This document shows, piece after piece, positions 1 to 5,410 of a stretch of 5,410 nucleotides of DNA. Both the position numbers and the translations under genes were made by a program. Within the stretch, counting starts at the first letter, position 1; each line of letters opens with the position of its first letter. Source of the DNA: an uncultured Lachnospiraceae bacterium (lineage in GTDB: Bacteria > Bacillota > Clostridia > Lachnospirales > Lachnospiraceae). The notes beneath the pieces are model-generated. The model did no database searches. It was not told where the DNA came from and worked only from the letters and a program-made list of their open reading frames with translations. The stretch is taken from contig CAJUMB010000095.1 in the NCBI GenBank assembly GCA_910587105.1, positions 1-5,410 on the forward strand, read 5' to 3'.

Positions 1-3
1 CGC

Positions 4-28
4 AGTTAGATTTATTGGTTTTCTAACT
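4..28 (-). other. Small inverted repeat downstream of the glycosidase gene
   Basis: A perfect 7-bp inverted repeat (AGTTAGA at 4-10, TCTAACT at 22-28) with an 11-base loop lies about 40 bases past the stop of the glycosidase gene. It could be part of a transcription end signal, but the arms are AT-rich, the loop is long, and the three remaining bases of the window show no T-run after the stem on the minus strand. The rest of 1-68 shows nothing else I can name. Low confidence as a functional site. Confidence 0.2.
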
Positions 29-68
29 TACACACTTTATTTTACACTCCCATTAAAGATATCTGCTA

Positions 69-1688
69 TCACGGAACCAGTATATTGGCATAAAATTTCT
101 CATCTTTGCTGGCCAGGCTGGCTCCTCCATCTTCATACCAATCATACTCCACAGTTTCCTGTCCATCACTCCATATCTCCGGGCAGTCATTGTCCATCCA
201 GTCCTCTGGCCGTTTATGGCATGTCTGTTTCGACGCTTTTATCATAATCTCCTGCAGCTGTGCAAATTCCTGTTCATTCAAGATTCCAGGCTTTGCAGAT
301 ATAAACAGCGGGGTGCCGCTTTCCGCTATCACATCTGCCCATTGACGGTTCAGTTTCCAGGGAATATGTTCTGTAATTCCCACACAGTCGGCATCCACAT
401 CAAAAAAGGTTCTGTGCTGAGGCAGTCTGAATGCCAGGGAATTGATTCCCATTCTCCGGGTCCGTTCCCATGTATATCCACTGGTATCGTCACCGGTCCG
501 GCTGACATGCATCAGACCAGCCCCTAAATGCCCGATGGTATTGCAGCCGATAATCACCGTCCCATATGCTGCCGCTGTCTGATAAATTGCCTGGTACAAA
601 TCTTTGACCACTTCTGCACTTGTTTTACTGCGGTCATAAAAATGCCAGCCGCTGCCAGTTACCAGAGGATTCATCTCAAACCCCCATCTTCCAAACAAAT
701 CATAAGTAGAAAAATCGTGTTTAATCAAATGGAATCCCCATTCACAGAGACGCTGCACATCCTTTTTCACATATTCCAAAGCATCCGGATGGCTGGGGTC
801 CAGACATCCGTTGAGGGAAAGTCTCCATTCAGCTGGAATGGATTCCTCCTCATTCTGTAAAAACCTCACCCAGATTCCCGTCTTTGCTCCTTTTTTGGCC
901 ATTTTTTCTGCCAGCCCTTTCATGTCCGGGAATCTGCTGTTTCCCTTTCTCCACGGGCCTCCGTTGTATTCATTCAGGCGGTGATGCTCCTGCCAGCAGT
1001 CATCAATCACCATATAAGGGGGATTTTCTGCCCCTTTCGTCAGCTTCAGTATGTAATCGGTATCTTCTAAAATATCGGCTTCTGAGCTGTCGCCATATGC
1101 ATAGTACCAGTTATTGCTTCCATATACAGGTGTCTTTGGGAAAACCGGGTCCGGGCACATAACCTGACAGAATTCCCTGGCAAATGAAAATGCATCTTTC
1201 TGTGCCTCCTGACACACCAGCTCTGCCAGTTCCACTCTCCTTCCTTTTAGAAGAACGCCTGCTCCTCCGCATCTCACATCCAAAAGCAGCGTGATTCCTC
1301 TGGTGTCTGTCTGCCAGCAGCACATAGCAGATGGACGTACTTTCACACCATATCCCCACTGTGTTCCCTGGTGGGAAGCCAGAAAATACCAGGGCATAAC
1401 CCGGCTGGCACTCATGGAATGCCACTGGAGATCTCCATAGCCCCGCTCCCACACATCTCCCAGTATCTTTACCTGCCTTGGAAATCGTTGATTCCATCGT
1501 ATCTTAATCCATTCAACAGCGCTGGTATCCGCCGTCAGATATACATCCTCTTGTTCTCCATTTTCTTGAATTTCAATGCAGATATCCCCTATGGTAACCT
1601 TTGCGCCGCTCTGGGGTATTTTATATGTTTCCTGCTCCGTCTTCACCGTCATATATGCAGACTCGCTGAATTTTAATGGACTTTTCAT
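69..1688 (-). CDS. Alpha-galactosidase-like glycoside hydrolase (GH36/GH27 superfamily, clan GH-D)
   Basis: A 539-residue protein with no signal peptide, so probably a cytoplasmic retaining exo-glycosidase acting on imported alpha-galactosides or related sugars; the substrate cannot be read from the sequence. Residues 1 to about 180 look like the beta-rich N-terminal domain. A TIM-barrel region follows from about 187 (PVYGSNNWYY). It carries the melibiase-type signatures VIDDCWQ (227-233), SRFPDMKGLAEKM (251-263), KTGIW (269-273) and LIKHDF (321-326). D325 aligns with the clan GH-D nucleophile (KWD in relatives), and D400 in SRTGDD (396-401) with the acid/base (RTTGD in GH27 enzymes). Typical GH36 enzymes have roughly 700 residues and a C-terminal beta domain; here the barrel seems to end near 490 with only about 50 residues after it. 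The ATG is the first possible start, because a TAA stop lies in frame three codons upstream. The best ribosome site (AAAAGGAG, 1704-1711) is 15 bases away, which is longer than usual. Superfamily call firm; exact family and substrate uncertain. Confidence 0.82.
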   Translation of the reverse strand: MKSPLKFSESAYMTVKTEQETYKIPQSGAKVTIGDICIEIQENGEQEDVYLTADTSAVEWIKIRWNQRFPRQVKILGDVWERGYGDLQWHSMSASRVMPWYFLASHQGTQWGYGVKVRPSAMCCWQTDTRGITLLLDVRCGGAGVLLKGRRVELAELVCQEAQKDAFSFAREFCQVMCPDPVFPKTPVYGSNNWYYAYGDSSEADILEDTDYILKLTKGAENPPYMVIDDCWQEHHRLNEYNGGPWRKGNSRFPDMKGLAEKMAKKGAKTGIWVRFLQNEEESIPAEWRLSLNGCLDPSHPDALEYVKKDVQRLCEWGFHLIKHDFSTYDLFGRWGFEMNPLVTGSGWHFYDRSKTSAEVVKDLYQAIYQTAAAYGTVIIGCNTIGHLGAGLMHVSRTGDDTSGYTWERTRRMGINSLAFRLPQHRTFFDVDADCVGITEHIPWKLNRQWADVIAESGTPLFISAKPGILNEQEFAQLQEIMIKASKQTCHKRPEDWMDNDCPEIWSDGQETVEYDWYEDGGASLASKDEKFYANILVP

Positions 1689-1703
1689 CTTTTTTTACAC
1701 ACT

Positions 1704-1711
1704 CTCCTTTT
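1704..1711 (-). promoter_or_regulatory. Ribosome-binding site of the glycosidase gene, unusually distant
   Basis: AAAAGGAG reads on the minus strand 15 bases before the ATG at 1686-1688. The intervening bases are A-rich. No in-frame start codon is closer, because a TAA occurs three codons before the ATG. Either the long spacing lowers translation or folding brings the site closer. Confidence 0.5.
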
Positions 1712-1715
1712 CTCA

Positions 1716-1746
1716 AAACGTTTAAGGAACTCTCACAAAATCGTTT
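1716..1746. promoter_or_regulatory. Paired AAACG-type elements, possible LacI-family operator
   Basis: The 8-bp palindrome AAACGTTT (1716-1723) lies in the leader of the glycosidase gene. A related copy, AAATCGTTTGA (1738-1748 on the plus strand), lies about 20 bases upstream in the direction of transcription. Both share a CAAAA(T)CGTTT core on the plus strand. AAACGTTT-centred palindromes are common operator cores for LacI-family sugar regulators, which would fit a glycosidase. The flanking symmetry is poor and no regulator gene is in the window, so this is a suggestion only. Neither copy fits the catabolite-response consensus well. Confidence 0.3.
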
Positions 1747-1764
1747 GACATTCATATTTACAGC

Positions 1765-1794
1765 ATTATACCCTGCCAAAATGAACCATGTCAA
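1765..1794 (-). promoter_or_regulatory. Sigma-A promoter of the glycosidase gene
   Basis: On the minus strand TTGACA (1789-1794) and TATAAT (1765-1770) are both perfect consensus boxes with an 18-bp spacer. Transcription would start near 1758 and give a leader of about 70 bases. A box pair this good usually means a strong promoter unless repressed, which makes the AAACG elements just downstream worth noting. It lies in the 140-base gap after the lipoprotein gene, so the glycosidase is its own transcription unit. Confidence 0.8.
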
Positions 1795-1828
1795 TGAAAA
1801 AACTTCTTAAATATTCAGCCCGTCCTTC

Positions 1829-3019
1829 TCACCTTCGGTATTGATAAGCCGGAATTTGTTCCAATCCATCTCCCAGAACCTGATTTCCCAAATATTTCAC
1901 ACGGCCTGCCCCGGCAAACTGTACGGTCAGCACATGAGTGATTACACAGTCATTTCCTGTCCGCCTGCAGACTGCATCCACCGTAATCGTTGTGGTGCCG
2001 TCTGCATTTTCCTTCATATCTGTAATCTCTGGTATGGAAGCTCCAAAGGCTGTGGGAGTGTAATCCCGGCCTCCCATCCCTTTCCATATATAAACCTGCT
2101 TTTTTTCATCAAATTCCGCATATCTGCGGAGCTGTTCTGCCGTCACAGGAAGATATTCCTGAAGCAGACTTTCAAATTCCTCCCCAGGTATTCCGTCCGG
2201 GTACTGACTGGCACTGCATTTCTCCTGATTTTTCATAAAATAGAAGCAGTCATACAGCCCCCTATAGTCTAAATCTTCCAGATGCTCCGAATCCCAGTGA
2301 GAACAAAGGAGATTATTTCTCTGATATCCCACCGGGTAAAGATATTCTCTGGCCGTATCCAGATATTGCGGATTTAACGGCTTTACCCTGACCATACGGT
2401 TTGCATTGAGCCGCTCTGATATTTCCGGGGGCTCTGGCACATAAAATTCATAGCTAAACCACCCCTTCTTTGTAAACTCCCACTCTTTTATCGTGTAACT
2501 TTCTGTTTCATGGAACACAGGACTTTCATCATTCCAGGTAGTTCGTGTATGGATTACATTCATTTCCTGTCCGTCAAATACAAATTTATTCCGGCCGATT
2601 CCCCCATCTTCACAGAGCTCATAGAGCAGCATCTCCCCCGGATTTCCTTTCCTGGATTGTTTTAGAAATTTCTCCATTTTCCTGTAATTTCTCATACCAC
2701 TGCAGATTTTGGAGAAATACGCCGCACAGCCCCTTTCCTCCATTTTATCTAACATTTTTTCTGCCGTTTCATCGGTGATTACGCTATTACTTGCTGAGCC
2801 TTTTTCGCTGTTTTTAAAAACAGGCCCAATACTTTCCAAAATTTCCCGGCAGTCTTCCTCTGCCTCTTTCTTCTCCTGTTCGCCTGCCGCAGGATGCCAA
2901 TCGCTATCGCTGAAATTTTCAGAGACAGCCTGAGTGGGTTCCCGGCTTTCCTGCTCTCTCTGACATCCCTGAATGCTCAGCAGACAGACCAGCATTGTGA
3001 CAACCGCCATTCGTTTCAA
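1829..3019 (-). CDS. Predicted surface lipoprotein of unknown function, second gene of the PBP operon
   Basis: A 396-residue protein. It starts with a short lipoprotein signal: KR at 2-3, a hydrophobic stretch at 4-16, then IQG followed by Cys19, the likely lipidated residue. Gln at -2 is less usual but tolerated in lipoboxes. Residues 20 to about 57 form a charged, Glu- and Ser-rich linker, followed by an apparently globular domain rich in Trp and Tyr (for example MVRVKPLN at 209-216 and PVTAEQLRRYAEFD at 291-304). The mature part has nine further Cys, including the pair at 351 and 358. I see no catalytic motif. From memory it resembles an uncharacterised Lachnospiraceae lipoprotein family (possibly DUF6070), which I cannot confirm. 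The start is TTG: a full AAAGGAGGT site precedes it by 8 bases, whereas the next in-frame ATG (codon 4) is too far from that site. The gene begins 21 bases after the PBP stop, so the two are almost certainly co-transcribed. A role in wall synthesis or sensing is inferred from context only. Confidence 0.85.
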   Translation of the reverse strand: MKRMAVVTMLVCLLSIQGCQREQESREPTQAVSENFSDSDWHPAAGEQEKKEAEEDCREILESIGPVFKNSEKGSASNSVITDETAEKMLDKMEERGCAAYFSKICSGMRNYRKMEKFLKQSRKGNPGEMLLYELCEDGGIGRNKFVFDGQEMNVIHTRTTWNDESPVFHETESYTIKEWEFTKKGWFSYEFYVPEPPEISERLNANRMVRVKPLNPQYLDTAREYLYPVGYQRNNLLCSHWDSEHLEDLDYRGLYDCFYFMKNQEKCSASQYPDGIPGEEFESLLQEYLPVTAEQLRRYAEFDEKKQVYIWKGMGGRDYTPTAFGASIPEITDMKENADGTTTITVDAVCRRTGNDCVITHVLTVQFAGAGRVKYLGNQVLGDGLEQIPAYQYRR

Positions 3020-3026
3020 CTGCTGT

Positions 3027-3035
3027 ACCTCCTTT
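3027..3035 (-). promoter_or_regulatory. Strong ribosome-binding site that fixes a TTG start
   Basis: AAAGGAGGT on the minus strand, with 8 bases between GGAGG and TTG at 3017-3019. It lies inside the 21-base gap after the PBP stop. The spacing supports the TTG start of the lipoprotein over the ATG three codons later. Confidence 0.8.
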
Positions 3036-3040
3036 ATAAA

Positions 3041-5140
3041 TCATTTAAAGTAACTATCCAAAACTTCTTTATCTTTATTCACCACATATCCGCTGCCGCC
3101 AATTTCTTTTACATTTTCTACCATACTGATCAGCAGTATGGGCTGTGGTGTATTCCATTCTGTGGTAAATACAGAAAACCACCCGATTTCTGTGCCGTTC
3201 ACATCTTCTTTTGCATCTTTAATCTCTGCTGTCCCCGTTTTTCCCGCCAATATCCTGTCATCCCTATGTGCTCCGTATCCAGTCCCCCGTAGGTCATTGA
3301 CCACGCCTGTCATCCCTTCCATCACTTGATTGACAATATCCTCTGAAAACATCTGCTCTTTCCACACCGTTCCTATCGCTTCTTCCTGGTATTGTATGTA
3401 TGGTCTTATCATATCCCCTCCGTTTAAAAAGGCAGTGTACATAGATGCCAAATGCAGAGGATTTACTAAGATCTGCCCTTGGCCATATCCGCTGTCTGCC
3501 AGCTGTATTTCTGTCTCTATTTTTTCCGTATTGGAATATTGGGAATCTGACATGCCAATCTCAAAAGGAAGTTCCTGATTGAATCCAAGTTCGTCAAGGG
3601 ATTTCATGAGTCTTTCCGCACCGATTCTCAACGCAGCTTTGGCGAAATAGATATTGTCAGAATAAATAATGGCATTTTTCATAATCACTGGCTCATATGC
3701 CTGCAGTGTTGTGACATAATAGGACCCCCAGGAAGAATCTTTCTGCCAGGAAAGGCCCACATTTCCAAAATCCTCCACTGGGCTGAATGCATTGGTTTTT
3801 AATCCGATTCCAGCTATGACTGGCTTAAAAGTGGAGCCTGGGCACCAGATTTGACGGAAGCGGTTATAAAGGGGTTTTTTGACGTCTGTGTTAAGCGCGT
3901 CCCATTTTTCCTGTGACATGCCCTGGACAAAATCATTGCTGTCATACCCTGGTGTACTCACCAGGGCCAGCGTCTCCCCGGTATACGGCTGAATTGCCAC
4001 AGAACAGCCTGGTGTTTCTTTAAACTGCTCATACAAATTTTTCTGCAAATCTGCATCAATAGTCAACTGAATGTTTTTCCCATCTTCTTTTTGGTCAGTG
4101 GCAATTGTCTCCTTTACCTGGCCATTTTCGTCTACAATCTGAATGGTGCATCCATCCTGTCCTTTTAATTCTCTTTCAAACAGTCCCTCTATCCCGCTTC
4201 TGCCGATCACGCTGCCTGCATGGTATCCCTCCCCTGCATGATTTTCCAAATCTTCAGCTGTGACCTCCTGTACATATCCAATCAAATGACTCGCGGCTTC
4301 TCCCAGTTTATACACACGTATTTTCGTATCTGTCAACATTACACCTGGAATATTTAAAAGCTGCTGCTGGCATTGCTGTTCCTGTAAGAGCTTTTCATCT
4401 GGGTTTTCTTTTAATAAATCCAGCTCCTGTACTTTGGGGCGGACCGCCAGCGGAACAAAGGAATCTTCTTTGACCCAGCCTGCGGACAGTTTATTTTCTA
4501 TCGCATCCGGGTCCATTTCCAATAACTGAGCCAGTTTCTCCAGAGAGCTGTCCCTGTCTTCCAGTTTTCCCGGGACAACCCCTATGGATGACCCAGTTCC
4601 CTCTCCTGCCAGCAGTTTCCCGTTTCTATCTGTAATTTCTCCCCTTCTGGCCTGTTCTTCTAAAACTTTGACTTTATCTGTTTTTTCCAGGCGCGGAAAA
4701 ATTATATGGTCATCCCATTGGATTTTCCAGCCATTATCCGTATTTACAAAAACCACATCATTGTCAAACTTGACCTGACCGGCAGCCGTTTCAAAAGACA
4801 TGTCGTAAGATACAATGACTGTGCCACGCTCTCCTTTTTCTTCCCTGATATTTTTTACTTTTAGATTTTTAAGCGCTATTCCCTCGTAGATATTGGAATT
4901 TCTGTCCACAAATTCTTTCTTGTCTGCATGGGCAGAGCTTTCCAGGTGGATCATTTTATACATGGTATCGTACTTACCTTTTTTTAGGCAGGCCATATAT
5001 CTCTCCAGCATTTCACTTGGTGATTCTCTCTCCTGGATTGTTTTCTGCCAGAGCAGGATAGCACTGCCTGCAGCTGCCAGAAGACTGACAAATAAAAAAA
5101 TTATGAACACTTTCATCTTTTTGGATTTTTTACTATTCAT
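3041..5140 (-). CDS. MecA-type class B penicillin-binding protein (D,D-transpeptidase)
   Basis: A 699-residue membrane-anchored transpeptidase that would cross-link peptidoglycan stem peptides outside the membrane. It has a short basic cytoplasmic tail, one transmembrane segment (about 11-31), and a MecA/NTF2-like domain (about 40-153, beginning SPSEMLERYMACLKKGKYD). The class B dimerisation region starts at RGEITDRNG (about 166), and the transpeptidase domain runs from about 376 to 696. Active-site motifs are complete: S436-T-F-K439, S494-D-N and K634-T-G. Stretches such as SWQKDSSWGSYYVT and LADSGYGQGQILVNP closely follow staphylococcal PBP2a as I remember it, and the length matches PBP2a and Bacillus PbpC (about 670). 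PBP2a has KSG where this protein has KTG. A TTG 36 bases upstream (5174-5176) would add 12 residues but has no ribosome site; the ATG has GAAGGGAAAGG just before it, so I chose the ATG. The promoter carries a BlaI/MecI-like operator. Low beta-lactam affinity is possible but not shown by the sequence. Confidence 0.93.
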   Translation of the reverse strand: MNSKKSKKMKVFIIFLFVSLLAAAGSAILLWQKTIQERESPSEMLERYMACLKKGKYDTMYKMIHLESSAHADKKEFVDRNSNIYEGIALKNLKVKNIREEKGERGTVIVSYDMSFETAAGQVKFDNDVVFVNTDNGWKIQWDDHIIFPRLEKTDKVKVLEEQARRGEITDRNGKLLAGEGTGSSIGVVPGKLEDRDSSLEKLAQLLEMDPDAIENKLSAGWVKEDSFVPLAVRPKVQELDLLKENPDEKLLQEQQCQQQLLNIPGVMLTDTKIRVYKLGEAASHLIGYVQEVTAEDLENHAGEGYHAGSVIGRSGIEGLFERELKGQDGCTIQIVDENGQVKETIATDQKEDGKNIQLTIDADLQKNLYEQFKETPGCSVAIQPYTGETLALVSTPGYDSNDFVQGMSQEKWDALNTDVKKPLYNRFRQIWCPGSTFKPVIAGIGLKTNAFSPVEDFGNVGLSWQKDSSWGSYYVTTLQAYEPVIMKNAIIYSDNIYFAKAALRIGAERLMKSLDELGFNQELPFEIGMSDSQYSNTEKIETEIQLADSGYGQGQILVNPLHLASMYTAFLNGGDMIRPYIQYQEEAIGTVWKEQMFSEDIVNQVMEGMTGVVNDLRGTGYGAHRDDRILAGKTGTAEIKDAKEDVNGTEIGWFSVFTTEWNTPQPILLISMVENVKEIGGSGYVVNKDKEVLDSYFK

Positions 5141-5144
5141 TGGA

Positions 5145-5155
5145 CCTTTCCCTTC
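5145..5155 (-). promoter_or_regulatory. Ribosome-binding site deciding the PBP start
   Basis: GAAGGGAAAGG on the minus strand ends 4 bases before the ATG at 5138-5140, with the GAAGGG part 9 bases away. The upstream in-frame TTG at 5174-5176 has only AT-rich sequence before it. This supports a 699-residue product over a 711-residue one. Confidence 0.6.
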
Positions 5156-5179
5156 TTCGCTTGCGCTATCTGCCAAATC

Positions 5180-5199
5180 AAATAAGTCTTACATTATTT
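5180..5199. promoter_or_regulatory. AT-rich dyad with a TTACA half-site in the PBP leader
   Basis: AAATAA (5180-5185) and TTATTT (5194-5199) form 6-bp inverted arms around 8 bases, and the region contains a TTACA (5189-5193) like the half-site of the main operator. It lies in the leader downstream of the expected transcription start. It could be a weaker second repressor site, but the matching TGTAA half is missing and AT-rich arms arise easily by chance. Confidence 0.25.
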
Positions 5200-5211
5200 T
5201 TTCAACACCAT

Positions 5212-5231
5212 AATATTACATCTGTAAGATT
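5212..5231. promoter_or_regulatory. BlaI/MecI-type operator overlapping the PBP promoter
   Basis: The core TTACA-TC-TGTAA (5216-5227) is a perfect 5+5 bp inverted repeat. Extended to AAT-N-core-N-ATT it keeps symmetry over 20 bp, with one mismatched pair (5215/5228). BlaI and MecI repressors are known to bind dyads with TACA/TGTA half-sites. The site fills the downstream half of the spacer and runs into the -10 box, so a bound dimer would block RNA polymerase. Staphylococcal MecI likewise covers the mecA -10 region. The downstream gene is a mecA-like PBP, which strengthens the call. The repressor gene is not in the window. Confidence 0.72.
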
Positions 5232-5241
5232 TTTATGTCAA
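5213..5241 (-). promoter_or_regulatory. Sigma-A promoter of the PBP-lipoprotein operon
   Basis: On the minus strand TTGACA (5236-5241) is perfect, the spacer is 17 bp, and the -10 box is TAATAT (5213-5218), matching four of six consensus positions. Transcription would start near 5206, leaving a leader of about 65 bases. TATTAT at 5210-5215 is a closer-looking -10 box but would need a 20-bp spacer. The promoter sits between the upstream terminator and the PBP gene, and no other promoter was seen before the lipoprotein gene. Confidence 0.75.
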
Positions 5242-5275
5242 GTACATTACGGAGGGTTTTGTCGTTTAAGTGCAC

Positions 5276-5309
5276 AAATAAAAAGACAGCCAACCATTCA
5301 TTGACTGTC
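5276..5309 (-). terminator. Intrinsic terminator of the gene upstream of the PBP operon
   Basis: On the minus strand GACAGTCAA (5301-5309) pairs with TTGGCTGTC (5285-5293) over nine positions, one a G-U wobble, around a 7-base loop. It is followed at once by TTTTTATTT (5276-5284). On the plus strand the wobble becomes a mismatch and no T-run follows, so it acts in the minus direction only. It begins 33 bases after the stop of the partial frame at 5343 and insulates the PBP promoter from upstream transcription. Confidence 0.82.
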
Positions 5310-5342
5310 CTCCTGTATTCTGATTTATATATCTTTTCCATA

Positions 5343-5410
5343 TCAAATTATATTGTAACGTACCCTCAAAACCGCATATACGATCTGCCTCATTTCCTGG
5401 TCAAACCCTC
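5343..5410 (-). CDS. 3' end of a gene entering from outside the window (unidentified)
   Basis: On the minus strand one frame is open from the window edge (first full codon at 5406-5408) to TGA at 5343-5345, giving a tail of 21 residues that reads FDQEMRQIVYAVLRVRYNII after a Gly. The other two frames close within the first few codons. An intrinsic terminator at the expected distance downstream supports a real gene end here. The tail is too short to identify; it could belong to a regulator, a recombinase or something else. Confidence 0.4.
   Translation of the reverse strand, partial: GFDQEMRQIVYAVLRVRYNII

Noticed and set aside
1111..1497. 128-codon open frame on the minus strand inside the glycosidase gene
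   Set aside because: It lies entirely within the glycosidase reading frame region in another frame, its translation has no coherent domain, and the glycosidase frame has clear family motifs throughout.
1738..1750. Catabolite-response element ahead of the glycosidase
   Set aside because: The TG-to-CG spacing in this stretch is five bases instead of four and the CA end of the consensus is missing, so a CcpA site is not supported.
1841..2272. 143-codon open frame on the plus strand
   Set aside because: Antisense to the lipoprotein gene; its translation is rich in Cys, Ile and His with no recognisable domain, as expected for a shadow frame.
2894..3292. 132-codon open frame on the plus strand spanning the PBP-lipoprotein junction
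   Set aside because: It is antisense to two well-supported genes, has low-complexity Phe/Cys/Ser-rich translation, and covers their ribosome site and gap. This is a complementary-strand shadow.
4358..4387. CAG/Gln-rich patch in the PBP as a tandem repeat
   Set aside because: It encodes a short LQEQQCQQQLL stretch with mixed codons and interruptions. It is a local low-complexity segment, not an ordered repeat array.
3041..5140. Naming the PBP gene mecA itself
   Set aside because: The protein is clearly of that type, but KTG replaces KSG and the sequence differs widely from staphylococcal PBP2a; drug affinity cannot be inferred, so no symbol was given.
5141..5176. Extension of the PBP by 12 residues from a TTG start
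   Set aside because: No ribosome site precedes the TTG, while the ATG at 5138-5140 has a purine-rich site at proper spacing and the extension would precede an already normal cytoplasmic tail.

Overview
The window is a typical stretch of a low-to-moderate GC Firmicute. Purine-rich Shine-Dalgarno sites, textbook sigma-A promoters, a TTG start, a MecA-type penicillin-binding protein and a clan GH-D glycosidase together point to a gut clostridium, most likely Lachnospiraceae. That assignment is an inference from gene content and protein style, not a database match. All real genes lie on the minus strand, so transcription runs from high to low coordinates.

Right end (5141-5410): a short open frame entering from outside the window stops at 5343. 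It is followed by a clear intrinsic terminator (5276-5309). Next comes a promoter with a perfect TTGACA box (5236-5241), a 17-bp spacer and TAATAT (5213-5218). A near-perfect dyad with core TTACA-N2-TGTAA (5216-5227) lies in the spacer and -10 box. This is the TACA/TGTA signature of BlaI/MecI-family operators. It sits in front of a gene whose protein resembles staphylococcal PBP2a, the classic MecI target, so the site and the gene support each other.

Middle (1829-5140): a two-gene unit. The first gene encodes a 699-residue membrane-anchored class B penicillin-binding protein with a MecA/NTF2-like N-terminal domain and intact STFK, SDN and KTG motifs. After 21 bases comes a 396-residue predicted lipoprotein of unknown function, starting at TTG behind a full AAAGGAGGT ribosome-binding site. 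The likely picture is a beta-lactam- or wall-stress-inducible transpeptidase made together with a surface lipoprotein. No repressor or sensor gene (blaI/blaR1 type) is in the window, so the regulator must be encoded elsewhere or just outside.

Left part (69-1828): a separate unit with its own near-ideal promoter (TTGACA, 18 bp, TATAAT at 1765-1794) drives a 539-residue alpha-galactosidase-like glycoside hydrolase of the GH36/GH27 superfamily. Two AAACG-type elements, possible LacI-family operator sites, lie in its leader. The enzyme has no signal peptide and probably acts in the cytoplasm on imported oligosaccharides. No strong terminator was seen between the lipoprotein gene and this promoter, so some read-through is possible.

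There are no RNA genes, insertion sequences, CRISPR arrays or attachment sites that I can support. The main point of interest is the apparently BlaI/MecI-regulated mecA-like PBP plus uncharacterised lipoprotein operon.
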